Part shown: piece after piece, positions 55,571-64,000 of the stretch
Layout: each line of letters starts with the position of its first letter
How positions within the stretch are numbered: the stretch's first letter is position 1
Source of the DNA: Polychytrium aggregatum
Taxonomy: Eukaryota > Chytridiomycota > Chytridiomycetes > Polychytriales
Assembly (NCBI RefSeq): GCF_025602895.1
Contig: NW_026516222.1
Location: forward strand, 620,001-684,000
Length of the DNA: 64,000 nucleotides
Reading direction: 5' to 3'
Notes under the pieces: model-generated
Told to the model about the DNA's origin: nothing
The model's input: only the letters and a program-made list of their open reading frames with translations
Database searches by the model: none
Position numbers and translations under genes: made by a program

Positions 55571-58496
55571 AGCACCGCGGCCTCGTGATCTCCTGTGGCA
55601 GGGGAAGCAGTTGCCTGCACTCATGACATGAAGGCGCAGCGTCATCACCCGAAGCAACCGCAGCCGCAGCCGCAGCCTACCAAGCGTATTCCGAGCGAGA
55701 TTCTTCAGGAGCTTGCTGCACAAGTCCTGGGACAGTATGTTTTCATGGTAGCGCCCAAGGGACACAATATAGGACGTTTCCGAATGGACAAAATCAGCCA
55801 GATTCTTGGAGATAAGGAAATCGCGTGCATCGCCAAAGGGTATCGTCGTCAGCTCCTCGTAGCTTTGAATTGCGACCTGAGATTCCTGTGAGGCTGGATC
55901 CTGCTGATACGGAAGCATAGGGTCGACAAAGATTTCGCAGTTACTCATGTTTCGTGTCATGAACACATGAAACTCCTCAGTCGTGACAGTATTGAGATCG
56001 AGATAGTACTGCAGCGCGTTGATGACCCGATCGTAGTTCACAGTGGCACCGCTCTTCAGCTGGGTGTGTGCCACATAGCGAGCCACCGCTTCACTGTGCG
56101 TACGAACGACGCTCAGCAGCCCGGCCGGCGTGACGACCAAGGGTGTAGGCGTCCCGGGAGGCGACCGCGTTGATGGAGCCAAGCCATGCGCCTTGTCGAC
56201 AAGCGCCAGATGTGTCTTTTGAATGTCATTGAGACTCTCGCATGTCTTTTGGACTGCATTCTTCATGGCACCCCACTGCGAATCCGCTGTCCTCCTTTGT
56301 TGTTCGAGCTCCTTCTTCAGCTGCTCGCAGCGCGAGTAGAGCTCTTCTGCCGAGCTGCGGAGCACCTCGTGTCGCTGCTTCATGTCATCTTGGTGCTTTG
56401 TTAGCTTTTCGTTACGGGCGTGGAGAATTTGGAGCTGGTTCGTCAGACGATCGCGGTGAGCGACGGCGGCCTCGAGTTGCTGCACAATGTCCCTGGTTTC
56501 AGTGTCCTTTTGACTTGAGCTCGGGGTGCTATTCTCGTGCAACTGCCGCGCAATCGAGGATTCTCTCGAGAGTTGGCTAAACTGTTCCCGTGTCTGCTCG
56601 AGCTCCTTGACGAGCTTGTCGTGATCGCGTTTCTGCAGCGCACGCTGCTGCTCGCTAAGCTTTGCAGTGTTCCGAAGGTCATCGGCTTGGAAGATGAGCT
56701 GCTCGAGCTGCTTCTTGAGCGAGCTGTTTTCGGTCGAGATAGATGCCAAGCGATCCTGAAGCTCGCGAATTTCATCGCTCAGGCCATCGCAATTTTGACA
56801 CTGCATAACGGTGTCTGTGGACGATGCCCGCGAGGGCTCGCGCGCAGCCGAAGCTTGAGACACAAGTTTGCCGCCGGCTCGGTCCTCGTAGCTTTTGAAG
56901 ACCCTACGAAGCTGCTTATATTCATTTTCGATCCTTTCTCGCTCGTCTTCGGATTGGTGTCGCATTTTCCGTTGCGCAAACAGTGCCTCTTCGTATTCTA
57001 TCACTGCTGCATTATGCTCCTTGGATAGCTGATTGAATTTACTCTTGTGGATCTGAGTCTCGTGCAGGAGTCGAATGTTTTCGCTTTCAAGGATGTGGAT
57101 CTGATGTCTGAGGGCATCCAGCTGATGTTGTGAGTCTCCAGCGAGATTGGAGCCAGAGTTCAGAGTCGAGGCCGAAGGTACAGCCGATTGAAACGAGTGA
57201 GCTGCAGTGGCCTGCTGTAGCTGATACGTCGAACGTGAGCCTGTCGGGGGTTGGGACAGAGCAGGCGTCTTGAGAGGAACCTGGGGCTGCGATTGAACCG
57301 AAGACTGAGTAGCTGTGGTGGGTGGATAATACGCCTGAGGCACAGCGCTCACAGACGAATACGAATACTGTTTAGACATGGATTGAGCTTGCGCCTGCGT
57401 TTGGGCCGAAGGTTTCGATTGCGGCAGAGGGTTGGCTTGAGGTTGCGGCTGAGGAGCAGCATGAGGCGGCAGCGGCGGGGCTTGGGACTGGGGCTGGGAC
57501 TGGGGCTGTAGTGACGAATGGGCAGAAGGTGGAGACTGCACAGTCGGTGGGTGGTTGAGGGGAGACATGGGGCGCGAGTTGGGTGCCAGATGTGAGAGGT
57601 TCGATGGCAGCGAAGCCGGACGCGACTCGGATCCAGGTCCCATATTCCGAGAGACGGCGAGGGCAGGGCTTGTTGGGAGTGAACCCCCGGTGATGACTGT
57701 CGGCGAGCCTGACTGTCCAGATGCAGACTCGGAGAGATGACGTGGATAGCGAGAATCGGAAGGAGGCAGCTGGAGATTGGCTGGGGCTGATCGAGAGGAC
57801 GAGCCCAATGAGGCGGCCACCAGCTTCGAGAACGGAATCGCCAAACTATCGTAGCCGTTGAGGATCGCATTCGTCGTCTGCTTGGTCTGTTCCCAGGTCA
57901 TCTTGAACTGCTCAAAGATCCGGATCAATGAAATGATGGGATGTGGCGAGACGCTTGGTTTGTCGGGAAGAGTGCGACCGATTCCACTTTCCGAGATGAT
58001 CTTGGCGTAGTCGCCCCCGGCACTGATCTGGGAGAGGCACCTCTCGATCGAGGCTGCAATGCGATCCATTTCTCTCTGCAGTGGATCGACAGACGATCGC
58101 CGAAGGACCCGAAGGCTATCAAAGTTGGTCTCTTTCAGGACACCAGCGCTTGGTCTGCCAGGGTCTATCATGCAGGTCAGGGAAAACTGTGTCAGCTAGA
58201 GCTGCTGTATCCGACCATCGGGATGCGATGCCCGCCGATTCGAATAGCCGGATCCTTTCTGGGCACGGATGCAGGTCCTTACCGCTGCCGGCCCCTTGGT
58301 CAGTGTACTGATGATCTCTTAGGGAACCTCCAGGGTTGGGTGCTGCAGGCACAGCCATCTGCCGCTTGGTCGGATCGGCCCGGCTCGGTTGGAGCTGAGC
58401 AGAAGAATTTGTTGCCATAGACTCGCCCAGAATACTTTGGGAATGTTTTGGAGCTCCTGCGGCTGTTGCTGCACTATCTTTGAATGGAGGGTTCAT
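55523..58496 (-). CDS. Unrecognised protein: Pro/Gln-rich N-terminus, central coiled coil, ordered C-terminus
   Basis: Exons 58283-58496 and 55523-58164 on the minus strand, joined in phase 1; about 950 residues. The start at 58496 gives MNPPFKDSAATAAGAPKHSQ. Near residues 85-200 is a helical block (REMDRIAASIERCLSQISAG, ISLIRIFEQFKMTWEQTKQT). A long Pro/Ser/Gln low-complexity region follows, with QPQSQPQSQAPPLPP-type repeats. A coiled coil of ~300 residues comes next, then a C-terminal part with VVRTHSEAVARYVAHTQLKS and NYDRVINALQYYLDLNTVTT that looks globular. The last ~40 residues are Arg-rich and run into a 17-bp repeat, so the true end may lie earlier or be formed by an unseen intron. 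The overall plan resembles polarity or endocytic scaffolds, but no named domain is visible. Confidence 0.68.
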
Positions 58497-59947
58497 AGTT
58501 GCTTAATAGCACCCGGCCAAACTTGGCAAAGCGACAACCACGAACAACTAGATCAGAAGCACTGAGGATCAGATGTCAATTTGATCCGATCGTATTTGAT
58601 GGCGATGCTGGGGCAGCCGTTGGGCAATACTGGCTGTCAAGCGCACGACCTTAGCAACGTTTCTGCGCTATATACCAAGCCAGTAGCGGTATCTTACCAG
58701 GGACCAAGAACAATCTTGACACTAAACACCGAATGCTCTCTCGGTTGTGAATATCGGGACCGCAGGGTAAGGGGCAGGCGACGGACAAAATCAACCAAGT
58801 CGGCAGATAAAATTGATCAAGCGATAGATTTCAAGCGCAAGAGTTGATGGTGTTGTGCGGTGGAGTGGAGCCGTTCGGGCCAGGTTGCAGATTCGCAGCC
58901 GAGCAGCAGATAGGCGATCAGCCCCGAATGATGTGTTGAGGAGCGTGAAAACCAGCCTCGGATGCAGCAAAGGTGGGCAGCACCTGACGCTGTCGAGGAT
59001 GATTGAATAGCAGTCAATATACGCCAACGTAATGACAGAGGAAGCGGTCCAAGAGGCCAAATGAGAGCTGGTAGAGAGCGGCGATGTGCAGAAAACGGTG
59101 TTCACGACGGGCCAATCCCATACGTAGCGACAAATATTTCGTGGGCCAGCGGAGACGCAGCGAGCAAAGCAAGGCCGTTTGCAGGGGTGTTGGCTCAAGT
59201 GCTTGCAGGGGGGCAGCCCGATGGCAGCTGGGCAGATGGCGTCTGGCTGGTCAGATCAGCGAGCGGGGGCGGGGGCCAGAAGGGGCCCGCGAACGGCCAT
59301 TTGTCGGCGGGTTTGTGATTGTGATTCTTCTGCTGGCGAGAGTGTCTTGGCCGTGCCGTCCGCAGAGCGGGGAATTCAGCGGCCAGGCAGGAGCGAAAGT
59401 TGCTTCAGAGCTGGATATGCCCTCCAATGCGACCCGAACTGCCCATGGAATCGGCCGGTTAATTCCGGACATTCTCAAATATCATATTGACGACGCCGAT
59501 ACTTGCAACCAGGAGCACCAAGTCCGCAAAGTGAGATGTGCATCTTGCCCAAGAAAATACACACTCGATCCATACACGGCGCTCTCATGCACACCTTGTC
59601 CGCCTGACCTGATCTATTGTCGGCAGAGGCTGTCGATGGCCGTCGATGGCCGTCGTCGTCGGTCGCTTCCTTCACCTTGGTGGTCAAGACATCCGGCTTG
59701 TCGCTCTTGGGAACATCAACCCGATTGTCTGTGCAACCACAAACCCGGCTCGAGCCGGGGGGTCGCGTCTTGTGGCAGATCGAGCCGGCTCGAGCCGGCT
59801 GCGTCGGAGCCAGCCCGTTGCGTTGTTGGTGGCCCTTGCATTTGTCTTGCATTTGTCTTGCATTTGTCTTGCATTTGCCTTGCATTTGTCTTGCGTTTGC
59901 CTTGCGCTTGTCCTGCCTCGCCCCGTCCAGCAAGCTGATCGATCGCC
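58497..59947. promoter_or_regulatory. divergent promoter region
   Basis: About 1.45 kb between two divergent 5' ends. Overlapping open frames are present but carry no motif. An 11-bp array lies immediately upstream of the right-hand start codon. Confidence 0.5.
59833..59915 (+). repeat. 11-bp minisatellite just upstream of the AT-hook gene
   Basis: About seven copies of catttgtcttg (later copies gcgtttgccttg), ending about 35 bp before the ATG at 59948. It would lie in the 5' leader or core promoter. Confidence 0.85.
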
Positions 59948-61925
59948 ATGGTCTGGCCGAAAGGGAGACCGCGGAAGCCTCGGCTCCCGTTTGATCACGA
60001 AGATGACATCGAGTACACAGACGCAAGCAAGCGACTCGCCGTCGACATCGACAACGTGCCGACACCGCATGCCGCTGGCCGTGAGTCTTTCGACCAGGAT
60101 CCCAGTGACCCTGCAACAAGCAAAGCCCAGGGCGAGCCTGTGTCCGAGACCAACGATGAAGTTGGAAAAAGCGAGCACCATACTCATAGAAAGAGAAAGC
60201 ATGAAGAGGAAAGCGGCATATCGGATGGCACCCGCCCCGACCACGAACAAGACAATGGCAACGACGGTGAGGAAGCCGAAGAAGGCGAGGACGACGGCGA
60301 CGGCGACAATGATGGCGAAGGAGAGGAAGGAGATGAGGGCGACGAAAATGAAGATGAAGAGGAACAAGACGACGACGAAGAAGAAGACGAAGGAGACGAA
60401 GAAGATGATGACGGTGATGAGGATGAAGACGAAGACGATCCCGATCATGAGGACGAAGACGGCGAGGATAGTGGTGAAAGTGCAGAAAGCGACAGCGATG
60501 ACGGAACTGCCTTTCGTCGCACCCTCCGACGGCGAGCACCGGCAAACTCAGCCGCAACAACCGAGACACCAAAGACACGAGGAGGAAGAGGGAAACGAGC
60601 AAGGGGAACGAGAGGATCAAGAGGAGGGAGGGGATCAAGAGGCAGGGGCTCGAGAGGCGGGACCACCGTCTCCAGAGGCACTCGCGGCGCCCGAGGTTCC
60701 CGTGGGCGAGGAACCCGAGGCGGCCGAGGCTCAAGAGGCGGTCGAGGATCGCGCGGCACCGTCGCTTCCCGAGCCAGGGGAGGACGTCGCGGTCGAGGAA
60801 GCACCAGGTCCTCCGTATCGCTCGGGTCACCTCCTGAATCTCCGACCGACGAACCCGCCCGAAACGAAGTCTCGGCCCGACGCGCAAGAGGAACAGGCCG
60901 AGGCGGATATAGTCGACGAGGCACTCGACGAGGTGACCAAGACACTTCGTCGGACGAGGAGTCGCCCAGTCCCTCTGAGGAGTCGTTCTCCAGCCCACCG
61001 AAGAATGTTGCAGACACCCCGATCCAGTCCACAGCCCCGCAGCAAACTGGGCAGATGATGCCAAGCCCAGTTGTCTTGGCGACGCCAACACCAACATCGA
61101 TCCTGTCGCCACAGCTTCGGCCATCATCCATTCCGAAATCGGCGCTGCATCCGGGGCGCGTTGTCAGCAGGTCCCCCTTTCGATCTATCAACGCCCTTCT
61201 AAGCACCGAAGCCCTGCCCAAGACCGGAAGATTGTACTTTTCGGACCAAATGTAGGTGTTTTACTAGCTCGCATGATAGCTTGGTGGCCCGGTATCTAGA
61301 TCGCTCATGCGCCTTCGTCGCATGGTTTGCCACAGCAACGCTCAAGATGCAGACGATGCTATTCGAGACGGACAGGTGTACGGCTCTACAATAGAGCCAG
61401 CAGTCTCCTTCCCCAAGAGCTTTGGTGCAGAGTCCTCGATAGACCAGTTTCGTATGGATGGCCCCAACTCATATCAGTATAACCCGCAAAGCAATGGGCA
61501 AGCTGATCCCAACGGTCCGGATGCGCCCTCGGCATCATCCAACAGCTCCAGCCAGGTTTGTTGTCCTTGGAGTAGGCGGTGGCGACCTACTGTTGATCGC
61601 TGTTTGCATATTCCTGTTGCCAGTTGCAGCGCCAAAGTTTCCTATACTCCGCAATCGAGCACACTCCCTATACCTGCCAACATTACTGAAATGCGAATCG
61701 ATGGAAACATAGATGCTACCGATGCATATGGCAGTCCGAAATGCTCTCAGAGTCGAAATGGAATCGGTGTTGAAGAAAGAACTGGACCGGGTACAGAGCG
61801 AACTGCTGCGAGCGCTCCAAAACGATACCTTTGTCAGCGGTATTACTTCAAAGATCGCCGAGACACTCAAAGCGGATCACCGGCCTGCCGAGGCCCAGGA
61901 TAATGTCGGTCACAGGTCGCGATAA
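59948..61925 (+). CDS. AT-hook, acidic and RG-rich nuclear protein
   Basis: Exons 59948-61251, 61336-61555 and 61713-61925; phases agree, 578 residues. The start MVWPKGRPRKPRLPFD carries an AT-hook-like core (KGRPRKPR) that would bind the minor groove of AT-rich DNA. Residues ~95-180 are almost purely Glu/Asp/Gly. Residues ~200-320 are dense Arg-Gly repeats (RGSRGGRGSRGRG), typical of RNA-binding or condensate-forming, arginine-methylated proteins. A Ser/Pro-rich part follows. The last exon encodes a helix with heptad character (RVEMESVLKKELDRVQSELL) that may oligomerise. No enzyme domain is visible. A chromatin or nucleolar role is inferred from composition only. The acceptor at 61711-61712 is the weakest junction. 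Confidence 0.7.
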
Positions 61926-62825
61926 TCACTGTACAAGCACTCGAAGGCCGACACCCGCGCTTGCCGACCCATTGGCGCATTCCGCAGACAATATATCTTA
62001 TGGCACGTGCGCTCTCCTGAGCTGGATGCTGGGTCCGATGTCAAATTGGTCGACCTGAAGGCGGTGCCGATGTCACCATTCGTTTAGCACCACAGTGCCT
62101 TGGGCCGGGTTATACTTGTGGGAAAGTGGACAACCCAATCATCCGATCCTAGAGCCCGTAACCTTCATCCTGACACATGACACCAATTTGGATTGTCACA
62201 ACTCTCCAGGCGAAAGTATGAATTCTCGATGTGGGAGAATCGAGTTAGGCACATCGGGCACTCCTCACCCTCATTCGTGAAAGCCTCGTTTGAACAGCAC
62301 GTCTCAATTATTGGAGTCGATTGGAGGGGCAGCAGACGACGGGCAACATCACTGGTGTTCCTGACAGGCTTCCGCGATCGCATGTCAGGAATTCATGATA
62401 TCAGGACTGTTGGAAAGCCACCCATGCCAACGGATCTATCCACGCTTTGGATCGTGGCCCACAACAGTGCGGTTTGAGGACGCTGTTTCAGTGAGTCGCT
62501 CAAGATACCCGAGGGTCCGGCTATGAGTACGCGGGTGACTAGGCAACCTGAGCGGATCAACAACATCTGTCGCTTCCAAAGTGCATCGTATTCCTAAAGC
62601 CACTAGTCCGATACATGATATCACGACGGAACAAGCCCTCTGTTCAAAGACATGCTTTCGTTTGAACAACCAAGACCCAACAAAAATGGATGAAAGAGGC
62701 GGGCTTGTTCAGCATCCGGCTCGTGCGGGTAACTCAATCCAAATGGCTCTGGGTGTTGCGACAATGCACCAATCCGATAGGCATGCTCGGTTTGCAGTAC
62801 CGTCATGCAATGTCGTCATGCAGCA
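61926..62825. other. gene-less interval
   Basis: About 900 bp between convergent genes. A minus-strand frame near 62190-62380 contains ECPMCLTRFSHIENSYF, which has spaced Cys and His residues, but it is short and isolated, and no splice partners were found. Nothing else recognised. Confidence 0.4.
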
Positions 62826-63833
62826 CTAGATCCGGCGACCATCATCAAACGCCAGTAGCTTCCAATGCGGACCAAAGAAAGCGGCTTGGTACAGTGTAAA
62901 TACAAAGAGCGCCGTCAATATCATAGTCACATATGTCATCAACGGATCTTGGAATGCTGGCTGCAGTAGATCGTTCAGTCGATGGAAAATGGCATGCTGG
63001 CCAAGGAGACGTCAGGTGTTAGGTCGGAGTCTCCAGATGGATGGAGGCAGGCCGAGCAATGCGGGCCTTTCCAAGCACCAAGCACGCTGCTTACGGAGTG
63101 TCTTGATATCATGTTGTGAAGATCCAACTGGATTTTGTACCTGAATGTGCAGGAGGGAATCGAAAAGTCAGCTGCAGATACATGGACTCAGGCCGAGATC
63201 CAAGAACTTGGCAGGTCCGAGCAAATGAGCTGCCAAGATTCCGACAGAGCTTGCATCATACCATATCGAGTACGACTGGGGGAGCTGGTTGAGAATATGC
63301 TGCTGCTTCCATTTCTTGACAACCCAGAGTTCGATCATGGCCGGAGAGTATTCGGCCTCACTGCCCTCGTCGGTCAGAGATGAACTCGAAAACGAGCTGT
63401 AGGTCCAAACGTGCGTGCCATTGAGGATCAATTTGATGGACGGATACTGCCTGATCTCCAGCAAAGCCGCCGTCCTGGTGTTTTCCTGGGCATTCACCCT
63501 TGCAAAGCGAAGCGTCTCGTTGGTCAGGGTCAAGTTGCGCAGAGCGCTGGCACCGAGGCCGGACTCGGGCTGATCCTCGTGCAGATGCCAATGTGAAAGA
63601 ATCGCTTGGGAAAAGGCACACCAAGGGGCATAGGCAAGGACCAGCCAGTCGCCGTTGCGCAACTCGGTATAGTTGGAGTCGGTGATGACGTGCACACTAT
63701 TGTTCGTGAGGACCTGGGGTTGAGCCGCTGGCGTCGATGTGTCGTTTGCCGACTCGGTCTCGGACAGGGCGGAAACGTAGATGCTGAGAGCCAGCAGGAT
63801 GAGAGGCGCCGCAAGCACCGTCGACAGTCTCAT
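62826..63833 (-). CDS. ER thioredoxin-related transmembrane protein (TMX type) with CxxS site
   Basis: Three exons on the minus strand: 63262-63833, 63095-63140 and 62826-62996. Phases close and give 262 residues. The order is a signal peptide (MRLSTVLAAPLILLALSIYV), several N-glycosylation sequons (NNSV, NYTE, NLTL, NGTH), a thioredoxin fold with LVLAYAPWCAFSQAILSHWH and a cis-Pro loop region RQYPSIKLILNG, then a 46-bp exon with YKIQLDLHNMISRHS, a membrane helix (MTYVTMILTALFVFTLYQ) and a short cytosolic tail ending DGRRI. Size and layout match TMX1/TMX4-like ER proteins. The active site is Cys-Ala-Phe-Ser in place of CxxC. Such sites cannot fully oxidise substrates but can hold mixed disulfides, so a retention or isomerase-adapter role is plausible (inference). 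Confidence 0.85.
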
Positions 63834-64000
63834 TGCTCAGAGCCGAGCTGGCTGGCTGGCTGGTGGTGGTTGTGATGGAGCGAAATAACCCCAGAGCGAC
63901 GACAGAACACGATCTCGGGGGCGCCAAAGCGAGGAGGCGAGAAGCACCAGCATCCAGCATCCCGACTGAAACTATCAGTTTTTCCGGCCCTCGCGGCAGC
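63834..64000. promoter_or_regulatory. upstream region of the TMX-type gene
   Basis: The last 167 bp of the window, upstream of the minus-strand start. It has a ggctggctggctggtggtggt stretch at 63849-63869. No other feature seen. Confidence 0.35.

Noticed and set aside
59475-61127. A 550-codon open frame on the minus strand rich in Arg, Leu and His
   Set aside because: It is the complement of the acidic/RG-repeat coding exon and is open only because of repeat composition.
62165-62383. A small Cys-rich minus-strand frame (ECPMCLTRF)
   Set aside because: Only about 70 codons, no complete zinc-finger spacing, no splice partners and no promoter. Kept only as a note.

Overview
This window looks like nuclear DNA of a zoosporic (chytrid-type) fungus. 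It is GC-rich and gene-dense. Most genes are interrupted by short GT-AG introns of about 60-350 bp. The protein set mixes typically fungal families (M36 fungalysin, GH71 alpha-1,3-glucanase, an AreA GATA-like domain protein, an AAAP transporter with a long fungal-type loop) with families linked to flagellated cells (a PCM1-like centriolar satellite protein) and an isoprenylated UBL3. The organism assignment is inference; no rRNA or other marker gene is present. Exon boundaries were placed by hand from GT/AG sites, and most were checked by reading-frame phase adding up across the whole gene.

Layout. 0.2-3.7 kb (+): MYND-finger protein, 5' end probably cut off. 4.6-6.4 (+): type II membrane LEA-2/DUF3712-like protein. 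7.6-10.3 (+): long coiled-coil protein. 11.0-13.9 (-): secreted fungalysin metalloprotease with a Cys-rich tail. 15.4-16.4 (-): UBL3. 17.8-20.4 (+): GH71 alpha-1,3-glucanase. 21.1-27.1 (+): Crb2/Rad9/53BP1-type checkpoint mediator (GATA-like finger, Tudor, two BRCTs). 27.6-30.5 (+): unrecognised protein. 31.4-34.1 (+): AreA GATA-like/PP1-docking type membrane protein. 34.9-38.9 (+): AAAP amino acid transporter. 39.0-39.7 (-): decayed Fanzor. 40.7-46.2 (+): PCM1-like coiled-coil protein. 46.4-46.8 (-): second Fanzor relic. 46.9-51.5 (-): TIR-NB-ARC-TPR NLR-like gene, frame-disrupted. 52.3-53.4 (+): coiled-coil protein. 53.6-55.2 (-) and 55.5-58.5 (-): unrecognised proteins. 59.9-61.9 (+): AT-hook/acidic/RG-rich nuclear protein. 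62.8-63.8 (-): ER thioredoxin-like membrane protein (TMX type).

How the genes relate. There is no obvious metabolic cluster. Two secreted hydrolases (protease and alpha-1,3-glucanase) flank UBL3, a membrane-anchored ubiquitin fold, and fit a wall-remodelling or saprotrophic/parasitic lifestyle. The accessory segment is 39-52 kb: two relics of one Fanzor family lie on either side of the PCM1-like gene, next to a modular NLR whose TPR exon is visibly AT-richer than its surroundings and whose last ~40 bp is duplicated upstream of the gene. This is the most interesting region.

A second theme is minisatellites: at least 14 short-unit tandem arrays, seven of them inside introns and most others just upstream of genes. 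Four independent arrays have an 11-bp unit.
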